Positions 11,299-21,711 of a stretch of DNA of 64,000 nt are shown here, piece after piece. The translations under genes and the position numbers were made by a program. The stretch's first letter is position 1; each line of letters starts with the position of its first letter. The DNA is from Cepaea nemoralis (lineage: Eukaryota > Mollusca > Gastropoda > Stylommatophora > Helicidae): contig JACEFZ010016111.1 in assembly GCA_014155875.1 (NCBI GenBank), forward strand, positions 1-64,000, read 5' to 3'. The notes under the pieces were generated by a model, which worked only from the letters and a program-made list of their open reading frames with translations, searched no databases and had not been told where the DNA came from.

Positions 11299-12309
11299 AG
11301 GGGAACCCAAACTAGAAAGTACCGCTAATAGTGCTTCAGTTACCGCTTCTATTGTACTATGTTTGATATGTGCGGCTTCTGTCCCTCTCGTGTTCCCATA
11401 ACTCATGGTCCCTATATATCTAAAGCACCTGTAGGCTATCAATAACCCAGGGTCAGTGATGTCGTTAGCACTTTTTTGAACTGACTTAACTTTCCTATCT
11501 GTATCTTGCTCCGTTACACAGGATTCTCTGGTTAGCTTGCCCTCTTTACCAAATCCTGGCCAATAAATCTGGGACACGGCTCTCTGCTGTGTATGCATGA
11601 TTCCCATGTGTCCTGCAAATGACATATCATAAGCTGTTCTTATATTCCGTTGTATATGCACTAAAGGTACCCCACCTTGCCTGCTTATCATCTTGTCATC
11701 TGACACATCGTTAGTGAGACTATTCTTCTTCCCTTCGACGCATCGCCTCTCGTTCGTTAAAGGCGTATGTTCTGGATTACTATACCCCTGATAACATTTG
11801 TCCATAGTGATGTCTTTTCTTTGACAGTCATTACCGCTCTGTTTGAGATCAGTCTTCCCCTGATCCGTGGTGCTATTGTTAGTCTCTTTCTCGTTGTCTG
11901 TCTCAAGTATGTTTTCTTCTTCAGCTATAGAATCTAATCTAGGTTGTCTTCTGGTAACTACAGCGTTACTGCTCACACCATATTTACGGTACCAGTTATC
12001 TATTTCCTGATCTGTACATGCTTTGATTGACGGTACATTTCCAATGATCAAGTCTGCGACTGGAGAGTCCAGAATGCATGCTGTCACTCTTCCTGTAATA
12101 TATGGTGTTGTCACTGTGATCACGACTAGTGAGTAAACTTCTACTGTCCCATTAAAAGTAATACATCTAACTTTTTTCCCTGTGTAAGCTGAGGGATGGA
12201 CCAAACTTTTCCTGACTCCGATCGTCATACATCCGGAATCCCTAAGTGTTACCGCTAGAGTATCATTAACAAACCCGTGATGCAGCTTCAAACTTCCTCC
12301 TGCATGCAC
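11299..12309 (-). pseudogene. Gypsy protease-integrase frame (RT/RNase H missing)
   Basis: The frame opens with a retropepsin-like domain (12309 to about 11980): a TLRDSGC active-site-like triad and CILDSPVADLIIGNVP, the strand-flap signature of Gypsy proteases. A low-complexity linker follows. Then, without any reverse transcriptase, come an integrase zinc-domain remnant (FAGHMGIMHTQQRAVSQIYWPGFG) and a piece of the core (STIEAVTEALLAVLSSLGSPNEML). The usual first zinc-binding His is Tyr (TAYDM), and catalytic Asp residues are not recognisable. About 1.2 kb of RT/RNase H is absent between protease and integrase. The last part of the printed frame, below 11299, belongs to the inserted LINE. 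Confidence 0.75.
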
Positions 12310-12312
12310 TGT

Positions 12313-13606
12313 TTATCCTGCTTGAAATGGGTGACCGCCCATTAAGACAGGCTGACTGTCTTTATCAAAAAGAGGTTTGCATCCACTACAACTCTCATTA
12401 TTGATTGTCTCAATCACTTGCACTGCATTTGAGTGCTCAGTTTCCCCCATCGTACAATGATAGTGGAAGTGCACGGTCCCGCCACATTTCAAACAAATAA
12501 TGTCCTTCCTCCTATTATTTGTTGGCCCACTGGATGGCTGTACATCACAATCCGCTCTTCTGTGCCTCCAGCTCCCACAATTAAAACATCCAGAAAAACT
12601 ATTTGGACGCCTCTTAAAATTTCCTCGGTGGTCTGGGTAACGTCCTGATCTGCCAAAATGATTGCCATGGAAACCATTGTCTTGAGATCCTTGTTGCTCA
12701 TACCTATGTGTTGAGTCCACACTTTTCGATCTTGGTCTGATCCCAGGATTCTGATCCTGTTTAGTATACGCTGCACAGACTATTTCCTCATCAACTTGTC
12801 TGCCAGTAGGACTGTTCGGATGTGCAGTCATGTAATTTTGCCCTAACTGAGACATTGTTTCAATGTCTTTTGGTTTACGTTCTTGGAAGAAAGCGACCAA
12901 GTTCGTATTACATGCCGATAATATCTTGTCTCGTAGCATCAGGTCCACTAAACGGTTAAAATCTCCTCCTACTTCTGCAAGCTCCATCTATTTATTAAAT
13001 ATGTTCTTCACCGTATTAACAAAATCTGTACAATCCTGATTAGTCTCTGGCACAACTTGTCTGAACTTCGTTCTGTATCCATGTTCGGTTAGGTTGAATT
13101 TTGTAAGCAAGCGTTGACACAGAATAGCATAGTCATTTCTTTCTGCCACTGGTAAACTGAACATGGTATCTAGCGCCTTTCCCGTCAGATACTCACTCAG
13201 CCTCATAGCATACTCTCCTTCCGGAATGCCTAAAGCCTTAACTGTAGCCTCAAAGCGGTCCAAATATGCTTGTAAACTGCCTTTGTCTGTAAAATATGGC
13301 AGTTTTAGTCGATGTGACGAGTGCGACTGTCTTCTGCCTTCATCGCATTGTCCATTCGACGCTAGTTCTAATTTCCGGAGTGCAATCTCCTATTCCATCT
13401 TAAACTGATACTTTTGTTTTTCCATTTCTAGTTTCATTTGTGCCTCTTTCTCTTCCTGTAGCCGCTTGTCTTCCCGTTCAATCTGTCTTTGTTCTCTCTC
13501 AGCCTGTTTATGTTAGTTTAAATTGTTCTTCCGCAAATTCCTGTAACTCTCTGCCAGTCAGGCCTAACTGTTCCACTACTTCAATATATTCCATTAAAGT
13601 AGGCAT
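12313..13606 (-). pseudogene. Gypsy gag with two zinc knuckles
   Basis: The start MPTLMEYIEVVEQLG is at 13606. A charged coiled region (KLEMEKQKYQFKME) and the capsid-like DKGSLQAYLDRFEATV...ALCQRLL section follow. After a stop at about 12985 the frame continues to two CCHC knuckles, CFNCGSWRHRRADC (near 12570) and CLKCGGTVHFHYHC (near 12490). Both keep the CX2CX4HX4C spacing. A stop near 13390 and another near 13515 also interrupt it. The product would be the structural polyprotein of the particle. The copy is dead. Confidence 0.8.
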
Positions 13607-15751
13607 CTTTGTAATTGTGGACACTTTGCTGTCCGTCAGTCAACTGTAAATATAAAGACCCTGCTGCTTGTCTTTGTGCACCTTTCCTAAGTACACCACC
13701 ACTCACACTGAAGTAAATTCGTAGTACTGATAATATCACTCTGTACTCACACAGTCCCTTTATAAGCAACTTAGTAGTGGGGAGGGGGGGGGGGTATTAC
13801 CTATACTCCCTCGAATATGTAACAAATAGTTGTAGTTCTTGGAAATAGTATTAGACATACATATAAATACACAAATGAATGATAAACAATAAATGGCGCC
13901 TATTATACGCTAGACACATAGGCTGGTGACACACAGACAGGTGATTACATAGGAATAAAAAACAGTGACATACACATGCCTATGTAAGACAAAACCGTGT
14001 GCATAATATGAACTTACAGAGATCACTATAAAGTAGATATCACGAAGGATCACAATAATAACATATATACGAAGAAACCAAATATCATATGTAAATATAA
14101 TGAAAAGAAAAAAAAGCAATCTAAAATCAATAATATACACAGATCTGACGCAGGACAACGGCACGAGATATTATTCCAAGACAGACACTGCCCCAAGCAA
14201 AACCAAACCGACCCGTCGATTACTTACTAGAAAATATACTGTGCACTTGAGAATTACTTTTGTAGTGCCTCACGAATACCGCAAATATCACAAAATATCC
14301 TAATTATTACGATACTGGACCACATACGAATAAATGAGTAATGCACAAAAAAACAATACTTAGAACGATGGAGGGCAGTACTAACAACGTCGTAACAGAC
14401 AACAGTGTAATGCCACAACTCAAGGTACTAGCTGTATTTAGTAGTTTTCGTGCCGAACTCCCGAACTGATCCTATAGGCTGCTTCAGATGATGGGACCAA
14501 CTTATGTTGTAAAATCATCCACGTCCATCCTGGTTGTTGTTTTAAAGTGACCACAATGCTCTATCCCAAAGATGAATTAATGTTTTTATGTGTTATTACT
14601 TTTTTTTCCCTTGACGTGGTGATAAAGATTCCCGACTATCGGAAAAGTTGAAGATGATGGTAATTGTCCGAACGCCTTTTCTCAGCACAGTACGTAACTT
14701 TTTGTAACCCTCCCTGTGGAGCTGGCACCTGATTTTCTGATATATGTTATGGCTCCTGTTCTGCTTGAACTTTAGGTTTTTTGTTGCGTTTTGGGGGGAT
14801 GATGATAACTTTACTGTCAATGAATGTTTATCTGCTTGATTGCTGTTGCCTTGAAGTGATGGTACAGATTCATGTTTGCTGACGAGGTTAAAAATGGTGA
14901 TGACTGTCCAGCGCTTTAAATCTGTTTAGCAAGTACTTTTTTTGGCAGAGAAATTTGACCACTGTTGCGGCTACGGCCCCTGATTGTCTGCTGTAGAATG
15001 TTTGCCTGGTGACGCGATGATGACGAGAACACAATGACAGTAACAACAAAGAACATAAACTTCTGAGTTCCCTGGTAAACAGCTGATAGATTATTTACAT
15101 TTGACAACACACTCTCTCAGCCAATCGGCTTGTCTTGCACACTCCCAGTGCAAACTTCCATGGTAAATTTCCCCGTACTCCAGCTGACTGAAGCACTCAG
15201 GTCACAATGCCAACTTCCGCTGTGTGACGCTTGTTGAACTGTACCTGTCTGTGTTGTGACACACCTCGGCCGACCCCAAATCAGCCAGTCTCTGCATACG
15301 CACAATTGTTTTGTAAAAATTAACACTTCCCGTACACGGCTGTGTTCTGAAATATTGCTCCCGCTTTCCAGCGTTTGCTGGTTCTTTTCTTCATAATACT
15401 TGCTGTCCTGCAGCCATCTTTAATTCCTCTTTGGTGGACCAGCAATTGTCACTTCTCTGCATGCCACACTTCCACATAAATCTCCCCTCCCTGAGTGAAT
15501 TTGCATACGTGTATTTTATTTGTACTAGCCCGCTGGAGACCTGTCTGCGTTAAATTATCGGACACTTTAGAAACAGGTCGTCTGCTAGCTGTACCAATGA
15601 TTTGTCGTTATGTTGTTTTCACTGTGCTGGCCACTCGGTGTGTTGATGACTATACTTCTTTTTCCAAGATCACCCTGATGTTCTTTGCAGACGTACGACT
15701 GTGATTCATTTCAGATTCCCAGTGACGAGCTCTCCAGATAAACTCTCTCTA
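13607..15751 (-). other. Gypsy 5' leader region
   Basis: This 2.1-kb stretch between gag and the 5' LTR is long for a leader. No ORF over about 85 codons looks real. A run of eleven G lies at 13785-13795. A TGG-starting primer site could be the TGGAGAGC at about 15736-15729, some 15 nt inside the LTR, but this is weak. An unrecognised insertion may be included. Confidence 0.45.
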
Positions 15752-15884
15752 TGACACAAAGTGGTTATGCGTGACATTGAGATGTGGCTATAGTTGTCTA
15801 GGGATGTCTAGGGACGACTGATCAACAACGATAAATCAAGATCGGTGACCCGGCGGCGCACATAATCTTTTAATTGTAACACAA

Positions 15885-17621
15885 ATCCTTAGTTGGATCG
15901 CTGCAGCCCTCTTCCAACGGAAAGTAGTTTTTAAATGTGGCAGTTGGACTTCGGAACCAACAACAATATATCTTGGCCTACCACAGGGATCACCATTATC
16001 TCCGGTACTGTTCAACGCCTACACAGTGAGAATCACCAGTGAGCAGATCACTGGACCTGGCAGGACATTGTCATATGCCGATGATGTTTTAGTGTATCGT
16101 CAGGGTAAGGATAGAGAGGAGGTTGCTGTGGAACTACAAACCGAACTCAATCGCATAAGTACTTGGTGTGATGAAGCTGGGGCAATGGTCAACCCAACAA
16201 AGGCAACAGTGACTTGGTTCTCATTGAATAATCATATTGTCAACAATCCAACACCAACTGTAATGCTGTGTTCAGAGATGGTGGAAAGAACGCAGGCAAT
16301 GAATTACCTGGGGATGCGGTTTGATCGAAGCCTTGCTTATAATGTGCACATAGACCAGGTGATAACAAAGGCCAAGCGGGGCTTGGCAGCGATGCGGGTG
16401 ATGGCGGCAGCAAACTGTGAGCAGCGCCATCTATGTCTTCTGTACGAGGGGCTGGTCATGTCTGTTTTGGAGTATGCAATGGCAATCCTGACTCTCAGCC
16501 ATAAGCAGATAGAAAGGATGGAAAGGATACAGAATGAAGCTATGCGCATTATTCTTGGATGTACAAGAGATACAGCATGCAGGGCGATGCGCTACCTTCT
16601 TGATTTTCCAACCATTGAAGAGAGAATGCAAGTTTGCAGGGCACGCGCCTACCTCAGAATTAACGCAAACACACAGCATTCACTGCATAGTGAAATTAGG
16701 AAGGTGAAGGGCAGCAGGTTAAAAAGAGGACGGTCGTGGATGGGTCAAGCCGAAGACATTCTTCAACAGGTGTGTTCACTTGAGGACTTAGAACCTGGCG
16801 AGGAGTGGGTGCAAGTGCCAACAGACTTCTGCACATCCTTTTCAGTTTGCATCCAACTAGATAGAAAATGCAGACAAGAAAATCCGGCTGCTGTGGAGGC
16901 TGAAGTACAAGCGTTGATTTTCGAGAATTCGCTAGACAGTGACGCGGTCATCTACACAGATGGGTCGGTCGTCCGACATGTGAGAAGCTCATGGGCCTTT
17001 ACAGCTCGGGCCGGAGGGAGAATTGTGAAGGAGGACTCTGGTGCTTTCACTGAAACCACAAGTAGCCTGACCATGGAAGTCATGGCAGTAAGTAAAGCAA
17101 TAACATGGCTCGAGACACAGACATTCACTAGGGCTTGTTTCCTTAGCGACTCAATGAACATGATCAAGAGGATAGAGGAGGGGTCGATCCGAAGAGAATG
17201 GTTGCTGCCTCTGGAGCGGTCTCGGCTGGCAAAGATTAGTTTCATCTTCGTGCCAGGTCATGCGGGAGTACAAGGAAATGAGCGGGCTGACAAGCTCGCA
17301 GGTGAGGCTACTGTGGAGGGCGGACGCGCCATGGACCAGGCTGACATTCTGAATGCTCTACGAGAAGTGAGACTTTTGCAAGAACCAAGTGATGACTGTG
17401 AATCTACAACAATGGCCAGACTGCGAGAGCAGCAAATTAAAAGAGGGGTGGCCAAACAAGAACACTACGCAGGAAGCCAAAGAAGATTGATAAACCAACA
17501 CAGAACTGGCATCGTTAGCCGCTACACGCTGCGGGATTTGCTGAGGAGGGGATCCGAGCACTTATGGACTGAATGGTCCGATGTGCAACGAGGATGATCT
17601 GTCGACTAACTAACTAACTAA
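15885..17621 (+). mobile_element. 5'-truncated RNase-H-bearing LINE in the LTR
   Basis: This + strand LINE interrupts the LTR between ...GTAACACAA and CAATATGATG, with at most about 3 bp of target duplication. It ends in four ACTA units (17605-17621). The cut is at a different site and has a different tail from the (GAA)n family, so it is a separate lineage. Confidence 0.85.
15893..17597 (+). CDS. LINE reverse transcriptase-RNase H, truncated but open
   Basis: The frame stays open from the left junction (ILSWIAAALFQRK near 15893) to the stop at 17595-17597, about 568 codons. It is the only undamaged element ORF of this size in the window. It starts within the reverse transcriptase. The motifs LGLPQGSPLSPVLFN, LSYADDVLVYR (catalytic Asp pair) and MNYLGMRFDR are followed by the thumb (LLYEGLVMSVLEYA). 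Then comes RNase H, with AVIYTDGSVV, a central Glu in SLTMEVMAV, FLSDSMNMI and FVPGHAGVQGNERADKLAG. Endonuclease and any ORF1 are missing. The lack of lesions implies a recent insertion. A + strand ATG at 16089 lies well inside the RT, so translation of this copy is not expected. Confidence 0.8.
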
Positions 17622-18557
17622 CAATATGATGATATACGACATTTTCCAGCAACAGTCCACAATGAAATATAGCTAGGTTATAACTTTCCTGGTCCTGCAC
17701 ACTCAGATTATAACATAACACAGTAACTCCAGCAATCCCGCTCTGGCCGTCTCTCGGCCTCACACAATACAATTTTACGGACTCTTCTCCGTCCGTGGAT
17801 CTAATAATCTCCTCTGAGTCTCCTCTCTCTCTACTCAGCTCCAAACTTACTGACCCGTTACTCAGTGCTTAAAGATCCTCCCGGCTGAAGTTCCTCCGAC
17901 TTCGCCCTACGACCGACTGATCGGTTACGTCCGCTGACTTAAACTCAACACTACATAGGCCAGACCTCAACAGTCTGCCTCACTAACAATATTCTCGGGC
18001 TGAAGCTTCTCTACTTCGCCCCGATACTCACTGCCTCTAATTTTCCCAGCCTGCCTTCTTATTGCCCCTTTCCCGGGGACCTACCATGAAGCCTCATTTA
18101 ACCTCTGTCACCCTACTTTACATTCCTTCAGTCTACCCATTCTAAGTTTCCCTAGTCTATTAGTTTTCCAATCATGTTTTACCTCCCCTGGGGTGATTTA
18201 CATCTAGACATCTCCGTGAGGTCCTCACCATTAGTTTAGGGCTTTTCCCATTAGCCTGACGATATATAATGACATCCAGGGAATATCGGGGGAATATCCC
18301 AGTTTGTTGCAGATTGTGTTACAAGCTCACATTAGTTTAGGGATTTCTAATTGACTTCTCTGACCTCGCATCCGCTCTCATCTCCTTTCAACATCTATGA
18401 CCCTTTGTTGTAGATCTCACCTTCTGAGGTAGTACAATGATCCAATTACATTGCTAGTGTAAGCAAATTCCTAACTTGTGCGTTAACCTAGCTAGTATTA
18501 TAACATTCTTCCTTCGGCCATTCACCCCCAAATTTCCCTAAACACAGGCATGTTACA

Positions 18558-20053
18558 CCAACACATGCAACTTTAGTGTGCATTTTTGACAGGTTAGCAT
18601 TCCTGGCGGACTCTCACTTTTGTATTGCTGTCCACATCCCAGCTGGTCAAGTTAGAACGGTCGAAGACTTCACGATCAGCCTTCAAGGGAAGGCAGGGAC
18701 AGTCCATGGCATTTTCCGCCATCCAGGGCAGCTTCCATAGTTGCATAGCTGACACATAGCGCTCTGGTGCTGGGCTGACAGAGGGAATCGTCACTTCCTC
18801 CTCATGGCGGCTTTAATTCCTCACTTCAATCTATTGGGCCTTTTGTTCGCTACATGCCGCTCCTCGCACAAACCAGGGACAGTCGAATTGCAGACGGTAT
18901 CCACTCAGCGAGCTTTCGTTTCGGACATGTGCTTAGTCGCTGAGCCCGGAAAACAAGATAGTTAGAGCTGTTTCGGGCACGAAGGTCATTCGGAAAACTA
19001 GCTAGTCAGAGCTGTTCCATTACATTTGGAAAATTAGTTAATCAGAGCTGTTCTGGGCATGATCGACATTTCACTCGGACATACTTGCAGTAGTGCCAGC
19101 CACCCTTAGGCTGGCACATCTGACTTCGGTGGGCATTTTTTTTACTGAGGTTAGCCTTCCTCGGGTTTCGAGGAACGTTAGACTCTAACTGTTGTGGTGT
19201 CGCCCACATCTCAGCTGGTCAAGGTGGAACGGTCAGAGGACTTCACTGGTCAGCCCTCAAGGGAAGACAAGGGGCAGACCATGGGCATTTCCCACTATCC
19301 AAGGAGGCTTCCATAATTGCAGAGCCAGCACATATTGCTCTGAGACTCGGCTCACCCGAGGAATTGCCACGTCCTGCTCATGGCTGCTTTAATTCCTCAC
19401 TTCCATGTATTGGGCATTTCTTTTGCCACTGGTCGCTCAAGCACAAACCAGGAAAGGACAGACTGCGGGTGACATCCACTCAGAAAGCTTTCACTTCGGA
19501 CTTTCACGTAATGGATTCGCTAGCCAGGCATTCCATTTCATGTAAACGTGACATCCTCCACCTTTTGTCTACGCTCACTCTATGGGTATAGATATAGACT
19601 TTCATCTTAACCATTGCGTGTTACTTGGGCGCATTGTCACCTTTAGTAACCGCTTACGAGGTAAGCTACACGTGCTGCCGACTCAGCACCTTACCTCTAT
19701 GCATCAGTGAGTGAGTAACAGCCAGGCCCTCTCATCCGGGGATCCCTCATATCCCCCAGCTGAGAGCCTTCAAACAGGTATCTAAACTAAGCTTGTAGCG
19801 TGTTCAGCATCTCACCTCCATTTTGCAGTAGGTGAGTATCGGCCCAGCTCTCACATCCGAGGGCTTATAGCTTAGAGGCATTCAGCCATATCCCTCAGCT
19901 GAGAATAGCCTTAGAGTATGTGTCTGGACCAAGAATTTCTGCCTTCGTATGCCTGATTTGAACTTTTGACTGCTGTCCTTAGTCTTACCTGCAGAGCAGC
20001 AGGTTGTGTCTCTCTTAGTCTGGCCCCAAACTCAAGTCCTGTCCAACACATAG
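18558..20053 (-). repeat. Middle and 3' modules of the non-autonomous element
   Basis: Sequence here matches the reverse complement of 48505-49960. It includes two tandem LINE-3'-UTR-like modules and the 28S-like part (near 19866-19897, with TTAGAGGCATTCAGCCATAT on the + strand). Between the modules (about 18920-19085) lies a short threefold repeat of an AGCTGTT(C/T)(C/T)GGGCA-like phrase. Confidence 0.75.
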
Positions 20054-20164
20054 TTGTGCTTCTGTCGGCTTAGCTCTTGGGGTCATTAGGACATGCAAGC
20101 GCCCCCCCCCCCCCCCACGCGACAAGGTGGAGACACATCGGAGGGGGGGGGGGGGGGGGGGGGG
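20054..20164 (-). ncRNA. Putative HDV-like ribozyme, decayed copy
   Basis: This is the 5' end of the non-autonomous element on the minus strand. The P3-like CCACCTTGTCG-CGTGG survives (20131-20116). P4-like CTTG/CAAG and a junction reading GAGCTAAG are also present. The two P1 strands have become homopolymers: 21 G at 20144-20164 and 16 C at 20102-20117 on the + strand. They can still pair but are no longer a normal 7-bp helix. Confidence 0.5.
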
Positions 20165-20176
20165 ATAGAAAGGTCT

Positions 20177-21291
20177 GAAAACTGGCTTTAAAAACTATTT
20201 TCAGTCATGTAAAATGGTGAGAAATTATACAAGCACACAGATAAATTACTGCTACAAATGAAACACAGTATTCTTTTTATTTTAATAGTTAAATTGCCAG
20301 TTATAATTATAAAATAAATACGAGTCCGTTATACTACACAATGATAGGTTTGGGTCCGCCACTGTGAATTTTGCATTATGAGATATCAATATCTCATTGT
20401 TATGCTAAAATTATGTGTTTTCCGAAAAAATTAATAAACAGAAATTGTTGAAAGTCTTCAAATATATGTAAAATTGAACGCAGAGTTTTAAAAAAAATGC
20501 ATTCAAAAGTCAAGTTGTATTTAACTAACAGGAGTTATAAAAAACAAAGAGCCTACCATATGCCAAGAAATTGAAATACTTTCACAGAGACGTAAGTTCT
20601 AGGCTTCCAACGCAATTAGTCCAGCAGGCAGACCACAGTGCAATTGTTAGAGTTGTTTCTCGCGATGTATGAGCTGTTATTTTCAAATACATCCAATCAG
20701 AAGCAAACATGGGTACACCAGGTCGCAGGTATTCTTCTGTGCATGACCGACCTTGCGTCAACTCACGCCCCCCACTTTTAGAAAAGCTGACAACTGAAAT
20801 TGCTATCACTACTAGTACTTTACGGTACAGCCCAGACATCTTTCCTTCCACACATCACTAAGCACTTAAGCAGTCGGCACTTGTTTGTTACTTATATTTT
20901 GGATTTATAACGAGGATCACAAAGGAAAGTTTTGGAGTGAGATGACTAAGCATTTTCTTGTTTTGCTGTTGACCTTTTAGTTCTCATATTGGTTCAAATT
21001 CCTGGTCCTGTACTGATTCAGTGCCATACAAATTCAAAAAGGCAAGCAAGTTTGGACCAAGCAAACATGGATGGCAGATAAGGGGAAGTAGGGTTTTGTC
21101 TAGTAATGTTAATATGGTGACAGACTTGTATTGTGTATCAAATTAAAGGAGATTGCATAGGTAAATGTGGCACATAATAAAATCTTTATAATCATGAAAG
21201 TTTACTTAATGCATATTTGAAAACAAAATAAGAAAGATTGAGACAAATTAGGACACATCCTGAGGGAAACTTTATATGAAGGAAGTATTAG
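20177..21291. other. Single-copy-looking DNA with one small ORF
   Basis: No repeat family was recognised. The only notable feature is a short minus-strand ORF at 20582-20851, listed separately. Confidence 0.4.
20582..20842 (-). CDS. Hypothetical small secreted protein (weak)
   Basis: A minus-strand frame of 86-90 codons. The second Met (20842) is preferred because it is followed at once by SGLYRKVLVVIAISVVSFS, which looks like a signal peptide. The mature part would be about 65 residues with three Cys (GRSC, SACWTNC). No family was recognised. No TATA box, splice site or polyadenylation signal was convincing. It may be a chance ORF, a first exon, or a decayed gene. The surrounding DNA has no mobile-element signature, which is why it is kept. 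Confidence 0.25.
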   Translation of the reverse strand, partial: KMSGLYRKVLVVIAISVVSFSKSGGRELTQGRSCTEEYLRPGVPMFASDWMYLKITAHTSRETTLTIALWSACWTNCVGSLELTSL

Positions 21292-21303
21292 AAAGTCAAT
21301 GTC

Positions 21304-21418
21304 GCCCGCAGAAGTCGGATGTGTCGGCCTAACGGCGCAAGAACGCAGCTCTGCTGTAAACAGGCACATCTCAGTCACATCCGGAAAAAAAAAATCCGGA
21401 TGAACGCAGAAGAAGAAG
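21304..21418 (+). mobile_element. 115-bp LINE 3'-end insertion
   Basis: Only the last 115 bp of the I/ingi-like LINE 3' UTR with its GAA tail. A perfect 12-bp TSD, AAAGTCAATGTC, flanks it at 21292-21303 and 21419-21430. Confidence 0.88.
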
Positions 21419-21507
21419 AAAGTCAATGTCCATTTATTGAGCATGATAATTGTGGAGGGTACAGTGACAAGAAACTACACAATGACCCTAGTTTTGATTG
21501 CCACTAC

Positions 21508-21679
21508 TAAGGAGTTCACTGGACTGATATTTGCATGTGGATTACTTTCCTAATTAACAGTGTCCCTCGCCATCAGGCGAACCCACTTTGGCATCAGAGG
21601 TACTTGTAAATTACGTCCCCAAGTCAAGGATGAGAAGTCAACAGAGGTCCAGCTGACCGGTGTAGGAGATGAATCGGCT
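21508..21679 (-). repeat. SINE-A, body half (split)
   Basis: Reverse-oriented body of SINE-A, including the conserved GTTCGCCTGATGGCGAGGGA part. The sequence stops at the LINE junction, and the head resumes at 25887. Confidence 0.75.
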
Positions 21680-21711
21680 TCTTCTTCTTCTTTCGTTCGC
21701 TTGAAATATGT

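Larger units (their letters stand above)
6889..18557 (-). mobile_element. Gypsy-type LTR retrotransposon, degenerate, with two LINE insertions
   Basis: Two long terminal repeats (6889-8120 and 15752-18557, the latter interrupted) bracket gag, protease and integrase remnants on the minus strand. The LTRs start TGTAACATGC and end GTGTCA. The flanks CCAAA (6884-6888) and CCAAC (18558-18562) fit a 4-5 bp duplication. Removing the element rejoins the LINE 3' module as ...TTAGGCCAACACATCC-like sequence, seen intact at 44305. LTR divergence and an internal duplication in one LTR suggest an old insertion. The domain order is abnormal, as described for the internal parts. Confidence 0.88.
15752..18557 (-). 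repeat. Gypsy 5' LTR, interrupted by a LINE
   Basis: LTR sequence is present at 17622-18557 and 15752-15884, split by a 1.7-kb LINE. It matches the 3' LTR at 6889-8120 but lacks the 159-bp duplication. It has a small private insertion near 15853 (GTGACCCGGCGG). Confidence 0.88.
6803..20164 (-). mobile_element. Non-autonomous LINE derivative, split by nested insertions
   Basis: The two ends of one element lie 13 kb apart. Its 3' end with a decayed TTC tail is at 6803-6888; the rest is at 18558-20164. The TSD ATAGACAGGTCT (6791-6802) and ATAGAAAGGTCT (20165-20176) differ by one base. Rejoined, the element would be about 1.7 kb, matching the uninterrupted copy at 48420-50068. It has no ORF. In its own sense it holds a 5' ribozyme-like end (20164-20054), a 28S-rRNA-like part (around 19897-19866), and two 3'-UTR-like modules (about 19570-19060 and 18900-18558 plus 6888-6803). 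Gypsy inserted in it later. Confidence 0.8.
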
